From Runella sp. MFBS21 (GTDB taxonomy: Bacteria; Bacteroidota; Bacteroidia; Cytophagales; Spirosomataceae), in contig NZ_JARNTW010000002.1 in NCBI RefSeq assembly GCF_029433105.1, forward strand, positions 537,744 through 601,743: 64,000 nucleotides of DNA, written 5' to 3'. Shown in pieces: positions 9,704 through 18,015 of the stretch. Each line of letters opens with the position of its first letter. Within the stretch, counting starts at the first letter, position 1. Under the pieces are notes generated by a model, which was not told the DNA's origin, searched no databases, and was given only the letters and a program-made list of their open reading frames with translations. The translations under genes were made by a program, and so were the position numbers.

Positions 9704-9738
9704 AAAAAAGGTCGATGCTATGACATCGACCTTTTTTT
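9704..9738. terminator. Bidirectional terminator
   Basis: AAAAAAGGTCGATG, a six-base loop, then CATCGACCTTTTTTT: a perfect GC-containing stem flanked by A and T runs, so it can stop transcription from both the PLP enzyme (plus) and the Hsp20 operon (minus), whose last stop is at 9740. Confidence 0.9.
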
Positions 9739-9739
9739 A

Positions 9740-10141
9740 CTAAGCTACGAAAATTTCCTGCGTGGGCTGCTCCGAACCGGGGATAATGGGCAAAGTTACC
9801 TGTAAAATCCCTTTTTGATATTCTGCTTTGATATTGGCGGTATCGACGGTCTCGTCGATCCAAAAGCTTCGTTCAAAAGAAGCTTTCCTAAACTCATTGC
9901 GAATCCAATTTTTGTTTTCGTCGTCGTTTACAGCCTGATACGAAATCGTCAGTTCGTTGCCTTTGAGATTGATTTTGAAATCTTCTTTGGCGCGGTCGGG
10001 CGCGATAACGTAGATTTCGTAGCTATTGTCGGTTTTTGAGACATTGACAGGAACCCTGAAATTCGAGTGGGCGTGCCGTCTGCCATAGTGGCCAAATCCC
10101 ATTCCGGGATGTCTGTGACCACATCTTCCATGATGATGCAT
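9740..10141 (-). CDS. Small heat-shock protein, Hsp20/alpha-crystallin family, His-rich N-terminus
   Basis: 133 residues. The alpha-crystallin domain spans about 27-120, with FRVPVNVSKTDNSYEI at its start, the NELTISYQ strand and the A-x-x-x-G-I-L pattern (AEYQKGILQVTLP) near the end; a short tail follows. Known role: ATP-independent holdase that keeps unfolding proteins soluble in the cytoplasm. The N-terminal 25 residues, normally hydrophobic, are instead His/Gly/Arg-rich (HHHGRCGHRH and so on), which could bind metal. It is the last gene of a minus-strand set headed by an ECF sigma factor, and the neighbour upstream also carries a His-rich tail. Confidence 0.88.
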   Translation of the reverse strand: MHHHGRCGHRHPGMGFGHYGRRHAHSNFRVPVNVSKTDNSYEIYVIAPDRAKEDFKINLKGNELTISYQAVNDDENKNWIRNEFRKASFERSFWIDETVDTANIKAEYQKGILQVTLPIIPGSEQPTQEIFVA

Positions 10142-10158
10142 ATTGTTAAGTTGTTTGG

Positions 10159-10350
10159 TTACTGATTTGATGGATTTTCGGTTTGTGGCTTATCGGCTTG
10201 CTCTCGCTCTTGATGAGGAGACTTGTGATGCTGACAAGCATGGTGGCCTCTGTGGTGGTGCCACCCGTGGTGCCCTACGGTAAAGCGCAAAGCTGCCGCA
10301 GTGATGAGCGCGACTGTCACGCCCAAAACCAATTTGGTTCGTCTTTTCAT
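10159..10350 (-). CDS. Small His-rich single-pass membrane protein
   Basis: 63 residues: a basic start (MKRRTK), one hydrophobic segment (about 7-24) that could be a membrane anchor or signal, then HHGWHHHRGHHACQHH and a polar tail rich in Glu, Gln, Pro and Asn. Nine or more histidines plus one cysteine in the exposed part suggest metal binding (inference). It lies 17 bp before the Hsp20 gene in the same orientation. I recognise no named family. Confidence 0.65.
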   Translation of the reverse strand: MKRRTKLVLGVTVALITAAALRFTVGHHGWHHHRGHHACQHHKSPHQEREQADKPQTENPSNQ

Positions 10351-10386
10351 GAAATGATTTCTAAAATGTAAGGTGTTATTGCGGTC

Positions 10387-10644
10387 TTAAATTTTAATAG
10401 TAGGACGTTGGTATTCGTCTCTCAAGCCTTCTTTGCGGTACTGTTCTGTTACATCTTCATAAGGAGCGTAGTAGGGTTGGTAAGAGCGCCCCCAACGGCG
10501 GCGGCGACGACCTAAAAACAACCGAAACATCAAGCCCGCAAACAAGAAAAACAAAAAGGCTTTCAACAATAAAAACGGCAACATAAAGAGGAAAAAACCG
10601 CCAAGGAGACCTGTTCCAATTACTCTCAAAATTTGTGTAAACAT
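10387..10644 (-). CDS. Small membrane protein of unknown function
   Basis: 85 residues. One or two hydrophobic segments (about 6-45, rich in Phe and Leu), a cluster RRRRRW at the membrane border and a soluble, tyrosine-rich tail ending in a charged stretch. The positive-inside rule would put the tail in the cytoplasm. It is in line with the sigma factor and Hsp20 genes, with 36 bp before the His-rich gene. No family recognised. Confidence 0.65.
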   Translation of the reverse strand: MFTQILRVIGTGLLGGFFLFMLPFLLLKAFLFFLFAGLMFRLFLGRRRRRWGRSYQPYYAPYEDVTEQYRKEGLRDEYQRPTIKI

Positions 10645-10780
10645 AGCTGTAAATTGTTTTAAATGATTTTTTAAAAAAGTACCAATGGGTGTACAAAAAG
10701 GATGACGGATGAAACGAAAAATTACTTTAAACTTTTTTGAAAAATTTTGTTTTTTTTTCTTGGTGGGCTATTGTAAAAGC

Positions 10781-11119
10781 CTAACGGCCACAGCGTTTAC
10801 GCCATTCTTCTTTGAATTTGGTACGTTCTTCATCGTTCATATTCGCCCATTTTTCGCGCCAAGGATTTCTCTTTTGGAAATGCTGAGAGCTTCGTGAACC
10901 AAACCCTCTACCAAAATTGCCAAATAAAATACGGCACAGCACTAGCAGTCCTACCGCTTGCCAAAACGAAATAAAACTTACGCCTAGCAGTGCGGGCAGG
11001 ATTGCATTCCAGAGCCATTGAACCACGCCTCCAAGTACGAGAACAGCAATGATGGCAAATGCCGGAAAGAGCCAAAAGCGACGGCGGTAGTTGGGATAAC
11101 GATTCATATTTTTTTGCAT
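10781..11119 (-). CDS. Small membrane protein following the sigma factor
   Basis: 112 residues with two hydrophobic segments (about 15-35 and 38-66), then a soluble end with the charged helix MNDEERTKFKEEWRKRC. Its start codon abuts the sigma factor stop (11119/11120), so the two are almost surely translated from one message. Position and topology would suit a membrane partner or anti-sigma-like regulator, but there is no recognisable anti-sigma domain; this is inference only. A 136-bp gap separates it from the next small gene. Confidence 0.7.
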   Translation of the reverse strand: MQKNMNRYPNYRRRFWLFPAFAIIAVLVLGGVVQWLWNAILPALLGVSFISFWQAVGLLVLCRILFGNFGRGFGSRSSQHFQKRNPWREKWANMNDEERTKFKEEWRKRCGR

Positions 11120-11674
11120 TTAACTGTTAATCAAATCTTCATATAAGCTTTCCAGCCGTTGACGGAGGTGTTGCACAGCGTAGCGCTTGCGCGAAATCAA
11201 CGTTTTGATATTTTCGCCAGTACGGTCAGCAATTTGCTGAAAAGTCTGGTCTTCAAGTTCGTTCCAGACAAACACTTGGCGTTGGTTTTCGGGAAGTTCG
11301 TCGAGGGCTTCGAAGAGTTGTTGCCAAAATATTTCGCGGAGGTAGTCGGTTTCGGGCGTGCCGTCATCGGCTAGCAAAAGGTCTTTGAAATAAAACTCCC
11401 CTTCATCATCTTCATATCCATAATCTTCGAGGCGTTCGGGTTTTTGTTTGCGATAGCCATCTACAATACGATTACGAGCCACTCGGTAGAGCCAACTGCC
11501 CATTTGTTCGATGGCTTCAATCTCCGGCTGACTGCTCAACTGATACCATACATCTTGCATGATGTCTTCGGCATCTTCGTCGCTACTTACGCGTTGACGA
11601 ATGAAGCCAAACAACTGTTTGCTGTATTTTTTGATGGTTTGTACGATATTGTTTTTTGATGCTGCCAAAGCCAA
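11120..11674 (-). CDS. ECF-type RNA polymerase sigma factor
   Basis: About 182-184 residues. Region 2 contains SSDEDAEDIMQDVWYQL and the WLYRVARNRIVDGYRK segment that contacts the -10 element. Region 4 contains LPENQRQVFVWNELEDQTFQQIA with the helix-turn-helix that reads the -35 element, then ENIKTLISRKRYAVQHLR. No ATG is available: the frame can start at TTG 11674 or, more likely, TTG 11668, which suggests weak translation. Region 2 and 4 are joined by a long acidic linker (YEDDEGEFYF). It heads a minus-strand set of small membrane proteins and Hsp20, so it may control an envelope- or protein-folding stress response, perhaps including its own operon. Confidence 0.9.
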   Translation of the reverse strand: MALAASKNNIVQTIKKYSKQLFGFIRQRVSSDEDAEDIMQDVWYQLSSQPEIEAIEQMGSWLYRVARNRIVDGYRKQKPERLEDYGYEDDEGEFYFKDLLLADDGTPETDYLREIFWQQLFEALDELPENQRQVFVWNELEDQTFQQIADRTGENIKTLISRKRYAVQHLRQRLESLYEDLINS

Positions 11675-12025
11675 AATAAAATGGATTATCTCTACAGACG
11701 TATAGCTGCGGAAATTACTTTAAAAAAAGATAAAAAAATGAGGAGAAAGAGAAAGTTGTGTCATTACGCCATCAAAAAGCCACTATCAGTGCTCACCAAA
11801 AAACAAACTACTCCCTTAATGAATGGGAAAGTAAGGTTAATCATGCTCGCAAGCAGCTAGAGCAAACATGTAATCTGTTTAGATGATTTTGCCAACATTA
11901 GCGGTAATTTCATTGCTTTCAACTTATGAAGAGATTTAAAAGAAGACGGGGTTTTTAGCACTTCACTTTCATAGAAGCACTAAAACCCCGCTTTTGCAAA
12001 ATGGCTGTTGTAGGTTCGGATTTTT
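11675..12025. other. Non-coding gap upstream of the sigma factor
   Basis: 351 bp without a convincing reading frame. It holds the promoter side of the sigma factor operon (minus strand) and, near 11947-11990, the terminator of the TonB receptor gene. Nothing else is evident. Confidence 0.5.
11947..11990 (-). terminator. Imperfect hairpin terminator for the TonB receptor gene
   Basis: CGGGGTTTT...GAAG arms separated by a short loop pair with two mismatches and one bulge (left arm 11947-11964, right arm 11974-11990). On the minus strand it is followed by a T-rich tract and lies 36 bp after the stop at 12026. Confidence 0.65.
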
Positions 12026-14368
12026 TTAGAATTGTATCTTGTAGCTCAAATTAGGCAGGAGAACCGTCTCAACATCTTTATCAATTCCCCCTGTTCTAAA
12101 ATTGTATTGGTAGCCAAAGAAATCGGGCTGTTGGGTAAGATTTACTATTTTCAAAGCGATTTCTCTTGAACTTTTTGCTTTGTTTTTTCTGTATGCAAGC
12201 GTTAAATGCACATTAGTAATGGGGGCTGATTGGAGGGAGTAGGCGCGGGTTTCATCATACACAATCGCCTTTCTTGCTTTTGTTGCTTCTTCATCAATCG
12301 GCGAAAATCTGTCTCCTCCCTGAAATGTTAATCGACCATTGATGTTAAATGTGTTCTGCTTATTTTTACCAACTTTCCACTCTTTGCCCGCCAGTAAATT
12401 GACTACGTAGTTTCTATTGAACCTTGTATCTCGCCACACATCATCGCCTCCTTTGTATTTTGATTCAAAAATGGAGGTGGTAGCCATATAATAAAACCCC
12501 TTCGACATATACTTCTCCAGGGTTATATCCAGACCATAATTTCTGCCTTGTCCTTCATTGATGAGTTTCTCGGCAAAAAACCAATCTGACTGGAAATTAA
12601 CAGCAGATAACGAAGTACCCGCCATGACAGGCACGCTGAATAAGTGTTGGAAATAAGGCTCTACTTTTAGGTGTATTATATCTGTGATATTCCAATCGTA
12701 ACTGAACACAACATGGTGAGCCTTCGTAAAATCCAGATTTTTGTTTACCGCTTTCTCGTCGGTAGATAATGAGTTGTTATAATACATATACAAACTCTCT
12801 ATTCTGCTATGTAGCCCATAAGCCAATCCCACCGTATGCTTTTCGCCTATATTTTGGGCAAGCGCCATTCGTGGTTCTATGGAATAGTTATTGTTGAGCG
12901 AAAAATGTTGGACCGCAACACCCACATTCAATCTTAACCCGGAAGTAAGAACTACAGAGGAGTTAGTAAATGCAGACGACAGGACGCTGTTTCCGCTTGC
13001 GTTTACAATTTCGGCAGGATTTTCCCCTACACTGGCTGCACGGTTTAGGTGTAGGTCATAATTCAAGAATCTTACCCTTACCCCTGTTCTGTTGGTGTGC
13101 CTATTTCCAAATCTTTTGTTTAAAAATGTGGATAGTGCATACTCCCAATTGGTATTCGAAATATTGCTAAAAGGCACTAATTGCTCCGACTGATTGAGGG
13201 CCTTCGTTTGCCAATCGGTCTCGTTGGCGGTTGCGGATAGCGCCGTTTGTATATAGGCATTGTTTTTTAGAAAAATCTTATGGTTTACTCCCAACGCACC
13301 CGTCCTCATTCTGATTTTGTCTTCCTGACTATCATCATAATATTTGCGGTCTGTGCTATCTTTTTTAGGATTGTTGTTTGCGCTATCTATAAATCCCAAA
13401 CCCCAAACGGAAAACACACCTGCCTTTTTGGTTGGAAAATGGAGTTTGAATGACAAATCCTGATACGTAATAGACGAGGCACCGTCGGGTAATACAGGGG
13501 CTAATAAACCCAGCGTCGAGTACCTGTAGTTGTACACATACGATGATTTTCCACCTTTTTTGAAAGGGCCTTCCTGAGACGACTCCAGCCCTATAAGCCC
13601 CAATTGAATGGTTCTTTCTGTTTTTTCGGTATTCCCCTTTCGCAAATTCATATCAAACACGCCTGAAAGCGCATTGTTATATTCGGCTGGAAAGGCTCCC
13701 GTCAAAAAATCGGAGTTTGTCAGCATCTGAGCGCTAAGGGCAGTTAGGGTACCACCTCCAAACGAACGCAAATCATTGAAGTGATTGGGGCTTGGTATCT
13801 CTACGCCTTCCATTCGCCATTGTAAATAGCGAGGCGCATTACCTCTCACCACGATACCATTGTTACTGTTGTTGGAGGCGACCCCCGCAAAAGCCGAGGC
13901 TAATCGTGCAGGGTCATCAAATCCCCCTGCATACCTTGAGGCTTCTTCTACGCTTAGCATCCTCGCACTCACAATGGCAAATGGGTTCAAGGTTTTTTGC
14001 TTATCTAAAGTAGGTCTTATCACTACTTCACTCAGCTGTGTTGGATTTTCTTCAAGCCCAACAAACACTTGTGTTTGCTTACCGGAAACCACAAGTACCT
14101 CACGTACTATCCTTTTGTGATAGCCTATACAAGACACTTCTATATCATATCTGCCAGTAGGAACAGGAGATAATATAAACACACCTAAACTATCTGTGAC
14201 GGCACCCATTAATGGCTGACTATTGACGATAGAAACAGTGGCAAACTGTATGGGTAGTGAGGTGATTTGATCCGTAACTATACCGCGTATAAGCTGGTTT
14301 GATTGTGCCTTTACAAGGTGGTGAATGCTCATGAGGATGAGCAAGGAGCAGAAAAACTTTTGTATCAT
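12026..14368 (-). CDS. TonB-dependent outer membrane receptor
   Basis: 780 residues. Signal peptide 1-21, ending in VKAQ. A CarboxypepD regulatory-like domain (about 27-110) begins with IRGIVTDQITSLPIQFATVSI, typical of Bacteroidota receptors. The plug domain (about 125-250) contains GIVVRGNAPRYLQWRMEGVEIP. The rest is a 22-strand-type barrel with an aromatic C-terminus (LSYKIQF). Family role: energy-coupled uptake across the outer membrane. There is no SusD partner beside it, which argues against a polysaccharide-utilisation pair; the ligand is unknown. A PAS-LuxR regulator lies 78 bp upstream on the same strand and may control it. Confidence 0.9.
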   Translation of the reverse strand: MIQKFFCSLLILMSIHHLVKAQSNQLIRGIVTDQITSLPIQFATVSIVNSQPLMGAVTDSLGVFILSPVPTGRYDIEVSCIGYHKRIVREVLVVSGKQTQVFVGLEENPTQLSEVVIRPTLDKQKTLNPFAIVSARMLSVEEASRYAGGFDDPARLASAFAGVASNNSNNGIVVRGNAPRYLQWRMEGVEIPSPNHFNDLRSFGGGTLTALSAQMLTNSDFLTGAFPAEYNNALSGVFDMNLRKGNTEKTERTIQLGLIGLESSQEGPFKKGGKSSYVYNYRYSTLGLLAPVLPDGASSITYQDLSFKLHFPTKKAGVFSVWGLGFIDSANNNPKKDSTDRKYYDDSQEDKIRMRTGALGVNHKIFLKNNAYIQTALSATANETDWQTKALNQSEQLVPFSNISNTNWEYALSTFLNKRFGNRHTNRTGVRVRFLNYDLHLNRAASVGENPAEIVNASGNSVLSSAFTNSSVVLTSGLRLNVGVAVQHFSLNNNYSIEPRMALAQNIGEKHTVGLAYGLHSRIESLYMYYNNSLSTDEKAVNKNLDFTKAHHVVFSYDWNITDIIHLKVEPYFQHLFSVPVMAGTSLSAVNFQSDWFFAEKLINEGQGRNYGLDITLEKYMSKGFYYMATTSIFESKYKGGDDVWRDTRFNRNYVVNLLAGKEWKVGKNKQNTFNINGRLTFQGGDRFSPIDEEATKARKAIVYDETRAYSLQSAPITNVHLTLAYRKNKAKSSREIALKIVNLTQQPDFFGYQYNFRTGGIDKDVETVLLPNLSYKIQF

Positions 14369-14390
14369 TTTAAATAGAATTTTGATGATG

Positions 14391-14421
14391 CAAAACTATC
14401 TGCCCAACGAGCGGGATTCAA
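14391..14421 (-). promoter_or_regulatory. Bacteroidetes-type promoter of the TonB receptor gene
   Basis: On the minus strand a TTG (14419-14421) and TAGTTTTG (14391-14398) are 20 bp apart, matching the -33 TTG / -7 TAnnTTTG consensus. The ATG follows 22 bp after the -7 box. Predicted from sequence only. Confidence 0.5.
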
Positions 14422-14446
14422 TACTGATTAATCAGTATTTAGTGGG

Positions 14447-15232
14447 CTATATGAGTCCGAATTTGGTAGCAAATATGATGGCTTCAATGGTGTTGTTAGC
14501 TCCAAGTTTTTCCAGAAGTCGTTGGCGGTGCGTATTTACAGTATGTACACTGATAAACAATTTATCAGAAATTTCTTTGCTCAACAAACCCTGTTTTACA
14601 AGCCTTAGAATTTCCAGTTCACGCTTGGTTAACTCCAAACTTGGTTTAGTCTCTACGCCGGAGGATATTATCTTACCTGTCCGGAAATTGTGGATTTGGC
14701 ACTTTACTGAAGATTCCTCATCTTGATTCGGTGACAAATCGATTGTGCTCATCATAAGCCAAATTTGCCCTATTGCATCCAACTCTAATAATTGATACTG
14801 ATCAATCACCCGAACATACTTTCCACTAGAGTTAAGCATCCTGAATTCATATACAGCTTTGTGATTTAACTTTTCATCACTCGACAATTCTTTGAATAAC
14901 TTCAACGTTAATAGTCCAAGCATTGCCAGGTTATACTTATCATCAGGATGTATTTTTGCCTCAAAAAATGCGTAATTGAGCTCCTCAAATTCTTCTCTGC
15001 TGTAGCCTAACAAATGCGCGTAATTTTTAGAAAAGAAAGCAATTTTGACTTCATTCAAATCAAATATCTGAATGGAAGAATTGGTCAATGCCGCCAATGT
15101 TTCCACGACAGGCTTATGTTTTTCGAGTTTTTCGTAGTCTATATGTTGAGGTTCAAATTGTAAGCTGCCCATATATTTCATTACTATTTCGTATATGGCA
15201 TTTCTTTGGTCAATACTTTCGTTATTTGTCAT
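14447..15232 (-). CDS. PAS-domain transcriptional regulator with LuxR-type HTH
   Basis: 261 residues. A PAS-like sensor domain (about 50-165) is seen in SSIQIFDLNEVKIAFFSKN, LLGYSREEFEEL and IHPDDK, followed by the YEFRMLNSSGKYVRVIDQ strands. The C-terminal GerE/LuxR helix-turn-helix (about 198-258) is clear: LTKRELEILRLVKQGLLSKEI with the recognition helix in HTVNTHRQRLLEKLG. There is no receiver domain, so it probably responds to a ligand or a protein partner directly. It lies just upstream of the TonB receptor gene in the same direction and is a candidate regulator of it (inference). Confidence 0.85.
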   Translation of the reverse strand: MTNNESIDQRNAIYEIVMKYMGSLQFEPQHIDYEKLEKHKPVVETLAALTNSSIQIFDLNEVKIAFFSKNYAHLLGYSREEFEELNYAFFEAKIHPDDKYNLAMLGLLTLKLFKELSSDEKLNHKAVYEFRMLNSSGKYVRVIDQYQLLELDAIGQIWLMMSTIDLSPNQDEESSVKCQIHNFRTGKIISSGVETKPSLELTKRELEILRLVKQGLLSKEISDKLFISVHTVNTHRQRLLEKLGANNTIEAIIFATKFGLI

Positions 15233-15421
15233 GTTTTGTTTGCTACAATTTTATGTAAAGTGGTTTTTGGTCTCTTTTTAGGTTGACCGATGAGGGTTTT
15301 GTATTTAGGAAAGTGGCTGATTTTGAGATGGTTGATTTTGGTTCTAAAGTTTATTTAAAAAACAAACCTTGATGTTTGCACTGCACCCTCCATTTTGCCA
15401 AACTGCTGTTATGCGGTCGTT

Positions 15422-16039
15422 TTATACTTGCTCATCATCTTGCCATTCACCATTTACTGCCGCAATAGTCGCTTTAAATTTCTCCGCAAAGCCGTCGTCT
15501 ACACCGTACTCGCTGAACTTTTTTACTGCCCAATCAAAAACTGTAATCCCAAATCCTGTGTACTTATGCACAATAATAGAATTAAAGTAAGGATGCGAAT
15601 ACAGCCAATCGAAGCCTTCTATTTGTTTGAATAAGTATCCAAGCATAGTGCCAAACTCACAAACTGTCAATAAGTAAGAATTTGAAAAATCTGTTGGGTT
15701 GCTTTTCTTTATCAAATCTGCAATTCTGGCTCGGTCGTAGTATTTGTCAACTGCATCTAAAGCGTTCAAGTCAAGTTGGTCCGAGTTCGTGATATGTCGA
15801 AAATCTTCCAAGGCTGCTTGAGGCATCGTCTCGTTTAAATGCTTTTTCTGATATTCCAAATACTCATCGTCCAGATATTGAATGTCCTGAAGATTGAGAG
15901 GCTTTCCTTTATAGGCGGCAATCTGGTATACGTCAGGTCTTGTTGTCTTGGGCTTGTCTTCTTCGTCGTACCAAGGACTGAGGAATTTGTCAAACAATAT
16001 GTCGCAATGAGGGAGTTTCTTCTTGACTAGTTTTAGCAT
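15422..16039 (-). CDS. Acidic soluble protein of unknown function
   Basis: 205 residues, no signal or membrane segment, no family recognised. The N-terminus is basic (MLKLVKKKLP), followed by an acidic helical stretch with YLDDEYLEYQKKH and a more hydrophobic C-terminal half (LLTVCEFGTMLGYLFKQ, ITVFDWAVKKF). It stands alone between intergenic stretches of 189 and 108 bp. The flanks contain GTTAGGT, GTTGGGT and ATAACAGC pieces that recall integron cassette borders, and the single-gene layout would suit a cassette, but this is weak. Confidence 0.7.
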   Translation of the reverse strand: MLKLVKKKLPHCDILFDKFLSPWYDEEDKPKTTRPDVYQIAAYKGKPLNLQDIQYLDDEYLEYQKKHLNETMPQAALEDFRHITNSDQLDLNALDAVDKYYDRARIADLIKKSNPTDFSNSYLLTVCEFGTMLGYLFKQIEGFDWLYSHPYFNSIIVHKYTGFGITVFDWAVKKFSEYGVDDGFAEKFKATIAAVNGEWQDDEQV

Positions 16040-16147
16040 AAGTTAGGTGTCTGTTAAAAGTGACGCAAACCCATGTTGGGTGTTCGGCTTTTTTGTCTCA
16101 GTTGGTTTTTATGGCGTCTATTCTTGATTTGTACGAATCAATAATAA

Positions 16148-17461
16148 CTACTGGGCTTTTCGTAGATTAAATTCTTGAATTTTCAAATCCAAGGCCTGAC
16201 TTCTAAGGTTCTTAGCTATAATCTTTCCATCTGGGGATATGAGTACAGAAGTCGGAAATCCTGTTATTTCGTATTTTTCTATAAGTTTATTGGTTTCATC
16301 TGATAATAATTGAGGCCATTTTATATCATTCTTTGATATGAATTTTTTAAGGGATTCAGGTTTGTCAGACACAATTCCCACCATTGCGATTTTACTTGTA
16401 TCAATCTGATCATATAATTTGATAAGATTGGGCATGTCTTGAACACAGCCACGGCACCATGTACCCCAAAAATCTACAAAGACGTATTTTCCTTCGAAGT
16501 CTTTTAATGAAATAGTCTTTTGGGTACTAAATTCAATGGCCGTAAAAGGTTTAAAAGTAAATCCAGTCTGCATAGGAAAGATGATAGAATCAGGGGCAAT
16601 GCCTTCTAATTTCAAGCAGTTTTTAGAGAGGTCAACGCCGCAATTTTTATATTTATCGCCCATGATTCCTCCAAGAGTTATGTAGTTATTTAGGCCAATA
16701 ATATCTTTTTCTTCTATTTTATCTCCTACTTTCCAGTTTGTTATATTCATTAATTCTGGATATTGAAAGACAGCGCTTGTAAAACCATTGGCTGCAACAG
16801 CAAGTTCATATCTTTGATTTTCTTGGATTAACACCGTTTTTGCGTATATAGGAAAGTTGTATCCAATCTTTCTTCCATCAAACTGTTTTATTATTAGAGG
16901 AATTGTAGCTTCATTTATTTTACCATTTTGGTATAGTTCATAATTTACGATTTGAGTATTTCTCACAGAAAGCATTTTTTGTTCTGAATCAAGTATTTCG
17001 GGATGAAACTCCTTCTCATCACTAAAATCAAGATTATTATTGGTATCAACCATTACAACACAGTTACCTTTATTATTTATCCCCCAGATCACATATACAA
17101 AGCATTTAATAGCTTTTTTGGAAAGTTTCCGTTCATCAAATAGCCATTGAGTATGAAAGGATTTGTATGCATTGGCAGAAATGTTTCTAGCAAGGTAATT
17201 TTGATACATTAGTTGATAACCATTTAACCAAATCATTGCTTTATTTACATTGGACCAATTCAATGGGATACCTTTTATAGGCATGTACATTTTACCATAG
17301 ACTGGGTCATTTTTGCGCTCATTAATAAGCAAGCTAAAGGAAGGAAGAAAGGGGCCATAGCCTTCAACGAAGGTAAGAGGTAAATCAATGATAGTATCTT
17401 TTTTATTCTTAGTTTGGCAGCCAATCATAATAAAACTACTCAGAAGCACAATGTATTTCAT
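16148..17461 (-). CDS. Thioredoxin-domain lipoprotein (TlpA/ResA-like)
   Basis: 437 residues. A lipoprotein signal with lipobox SFIMIGC places it on the periplasmic side of a membrane. The first ~290 residues are a beta-rich domain of unknown role. The C-terminal ~140 residues are an AhpC/TSA-redoxin domain with the WCRGC redox pair, VDFWGTW before it and the cis-proline loop GFPTSVLI after it. Known relatives reduce disulfides of exported proteins. Gene stands alone; its promoter region is 17462-17774. Confidence 0.87.
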   Translation of the reverse strand: MKYIVLLSSFIMIGCQTKNKKDTIIDLPLTFVEGYGPFLPSFSLLINERKNDPVYGKMYMPIKGIPLNWSNVNKAMIWLNGYQLMYQNYLARNISANAYKSFHTQWLFDERKLSKKAIKCFVYVIWGINNKGNCVVMVDTNNNLDFSDEKEFHPEILDSEQKMLSVRNTQIVNYELYQNGKINEATIPLIIKQFDGRKIGYNFPIYAKTVLIQENQRYELAVAANGFTSAVFQYPELMNITNWKVGDKIEEKDIIGLNNYITLGGIMGDKYKNCGVDLSKNCLKLEGIAPDSIIFPMQTGFTFKPFTAIEFSTQKTISLKDFEGKYVFVDFWGTWCRGCVQDMPNLIKLYDQIDTSKIAMVGIVSDKPESLKKFISKNDIKWPQLLSDETNKLIEKYEITGFPTSVLISPDGKIIAKNLRSQALDLKIQEFNLRKAQ

Positions 17462-17774
17462 TGTAAAAAGCTTTAAAATGAATTATAATGACTAAATTAT
17501 CGAGGCTACACTTATGGTATTCAGGAATAAGCTAAGTGATGCTTTTGGAGAGTATTTAGAATCCCACCACGCTACAATCATTTACCAAATAAAAAAAATA
17601 AGTTTAAATACTCAAGCCGTCTAACGAATCTTTATTTGGTAAAAGCTAAACAAGAGAAAGACTCTAAAATTTCAGTGAGGGAGGGTTCGGTGAATTAAAG
17701 TGAAATTGAAGAGGTTAAAAAGCAGAAAACCACCGCATTATATGTACGGTGGTCTCATTATCAAAAGGTTTTTG
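17462..17774. other. Non-coding gap with a 13-bp inverted repeat
   Basis: 313 bp with no credible gene. It contains a perfect 13-bp inverted repeat, TTTACCAAATAAA at 17581-17593 and its complement at 17631-17643, separated by 37 bp. The T-rich left part presumably holds the promoter of the thioredoxin-domain gene. The tRNA-Ala 3' end follows at 17775. Confidence 0.5.
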
Positions 17775-17848
<74 letters not shown>

Positions 17849-17863
17849 ATGATTTCAACTTTA

Positions 17864-17910
17864 CAAACGCTCTAGTCAGGTGGTACGCCAGTCCGATGAG
17901 CTACATCCTC
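17864..17910 (-). pseudogene. Mosaic tRNA 5'-half remnant
   Basis: On the minus strand GAGGATGTAGCTCA and CTAGAGCG match the 5' half of the adjacent tRNA-Ala, but a 21-nt foreign segment replaces the D loop, and the sequence has no anticodon or T arm afterwards. It lies 15 bp before the intact tRNA, in the same direction. It looks like a rearranged tRNA fragment, not a working gene. Confidence 0.6.
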
Positions 17911-17995
17911 GTTGGATGTTCCTTGATTTGGGAGTGCAAAGATGAAATTCAATCATGACTTTTGCAAATGGATTCTAAAAAAGATTTTTTACAAG

Positions 17996-18012
17996 AAACC
18001 TTGCCAAGGTTT
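17996..18012 (-). terminator. Small palindromic terminator of the LRR gene
   Basis: AAACCTTG-C-CAAGGTTT, followed on the minus strand by a T-rich stretch. It begins 4 bp after the stop at 18016. Confidence 0.6.
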
Positions 18013-18015
18013 GGG

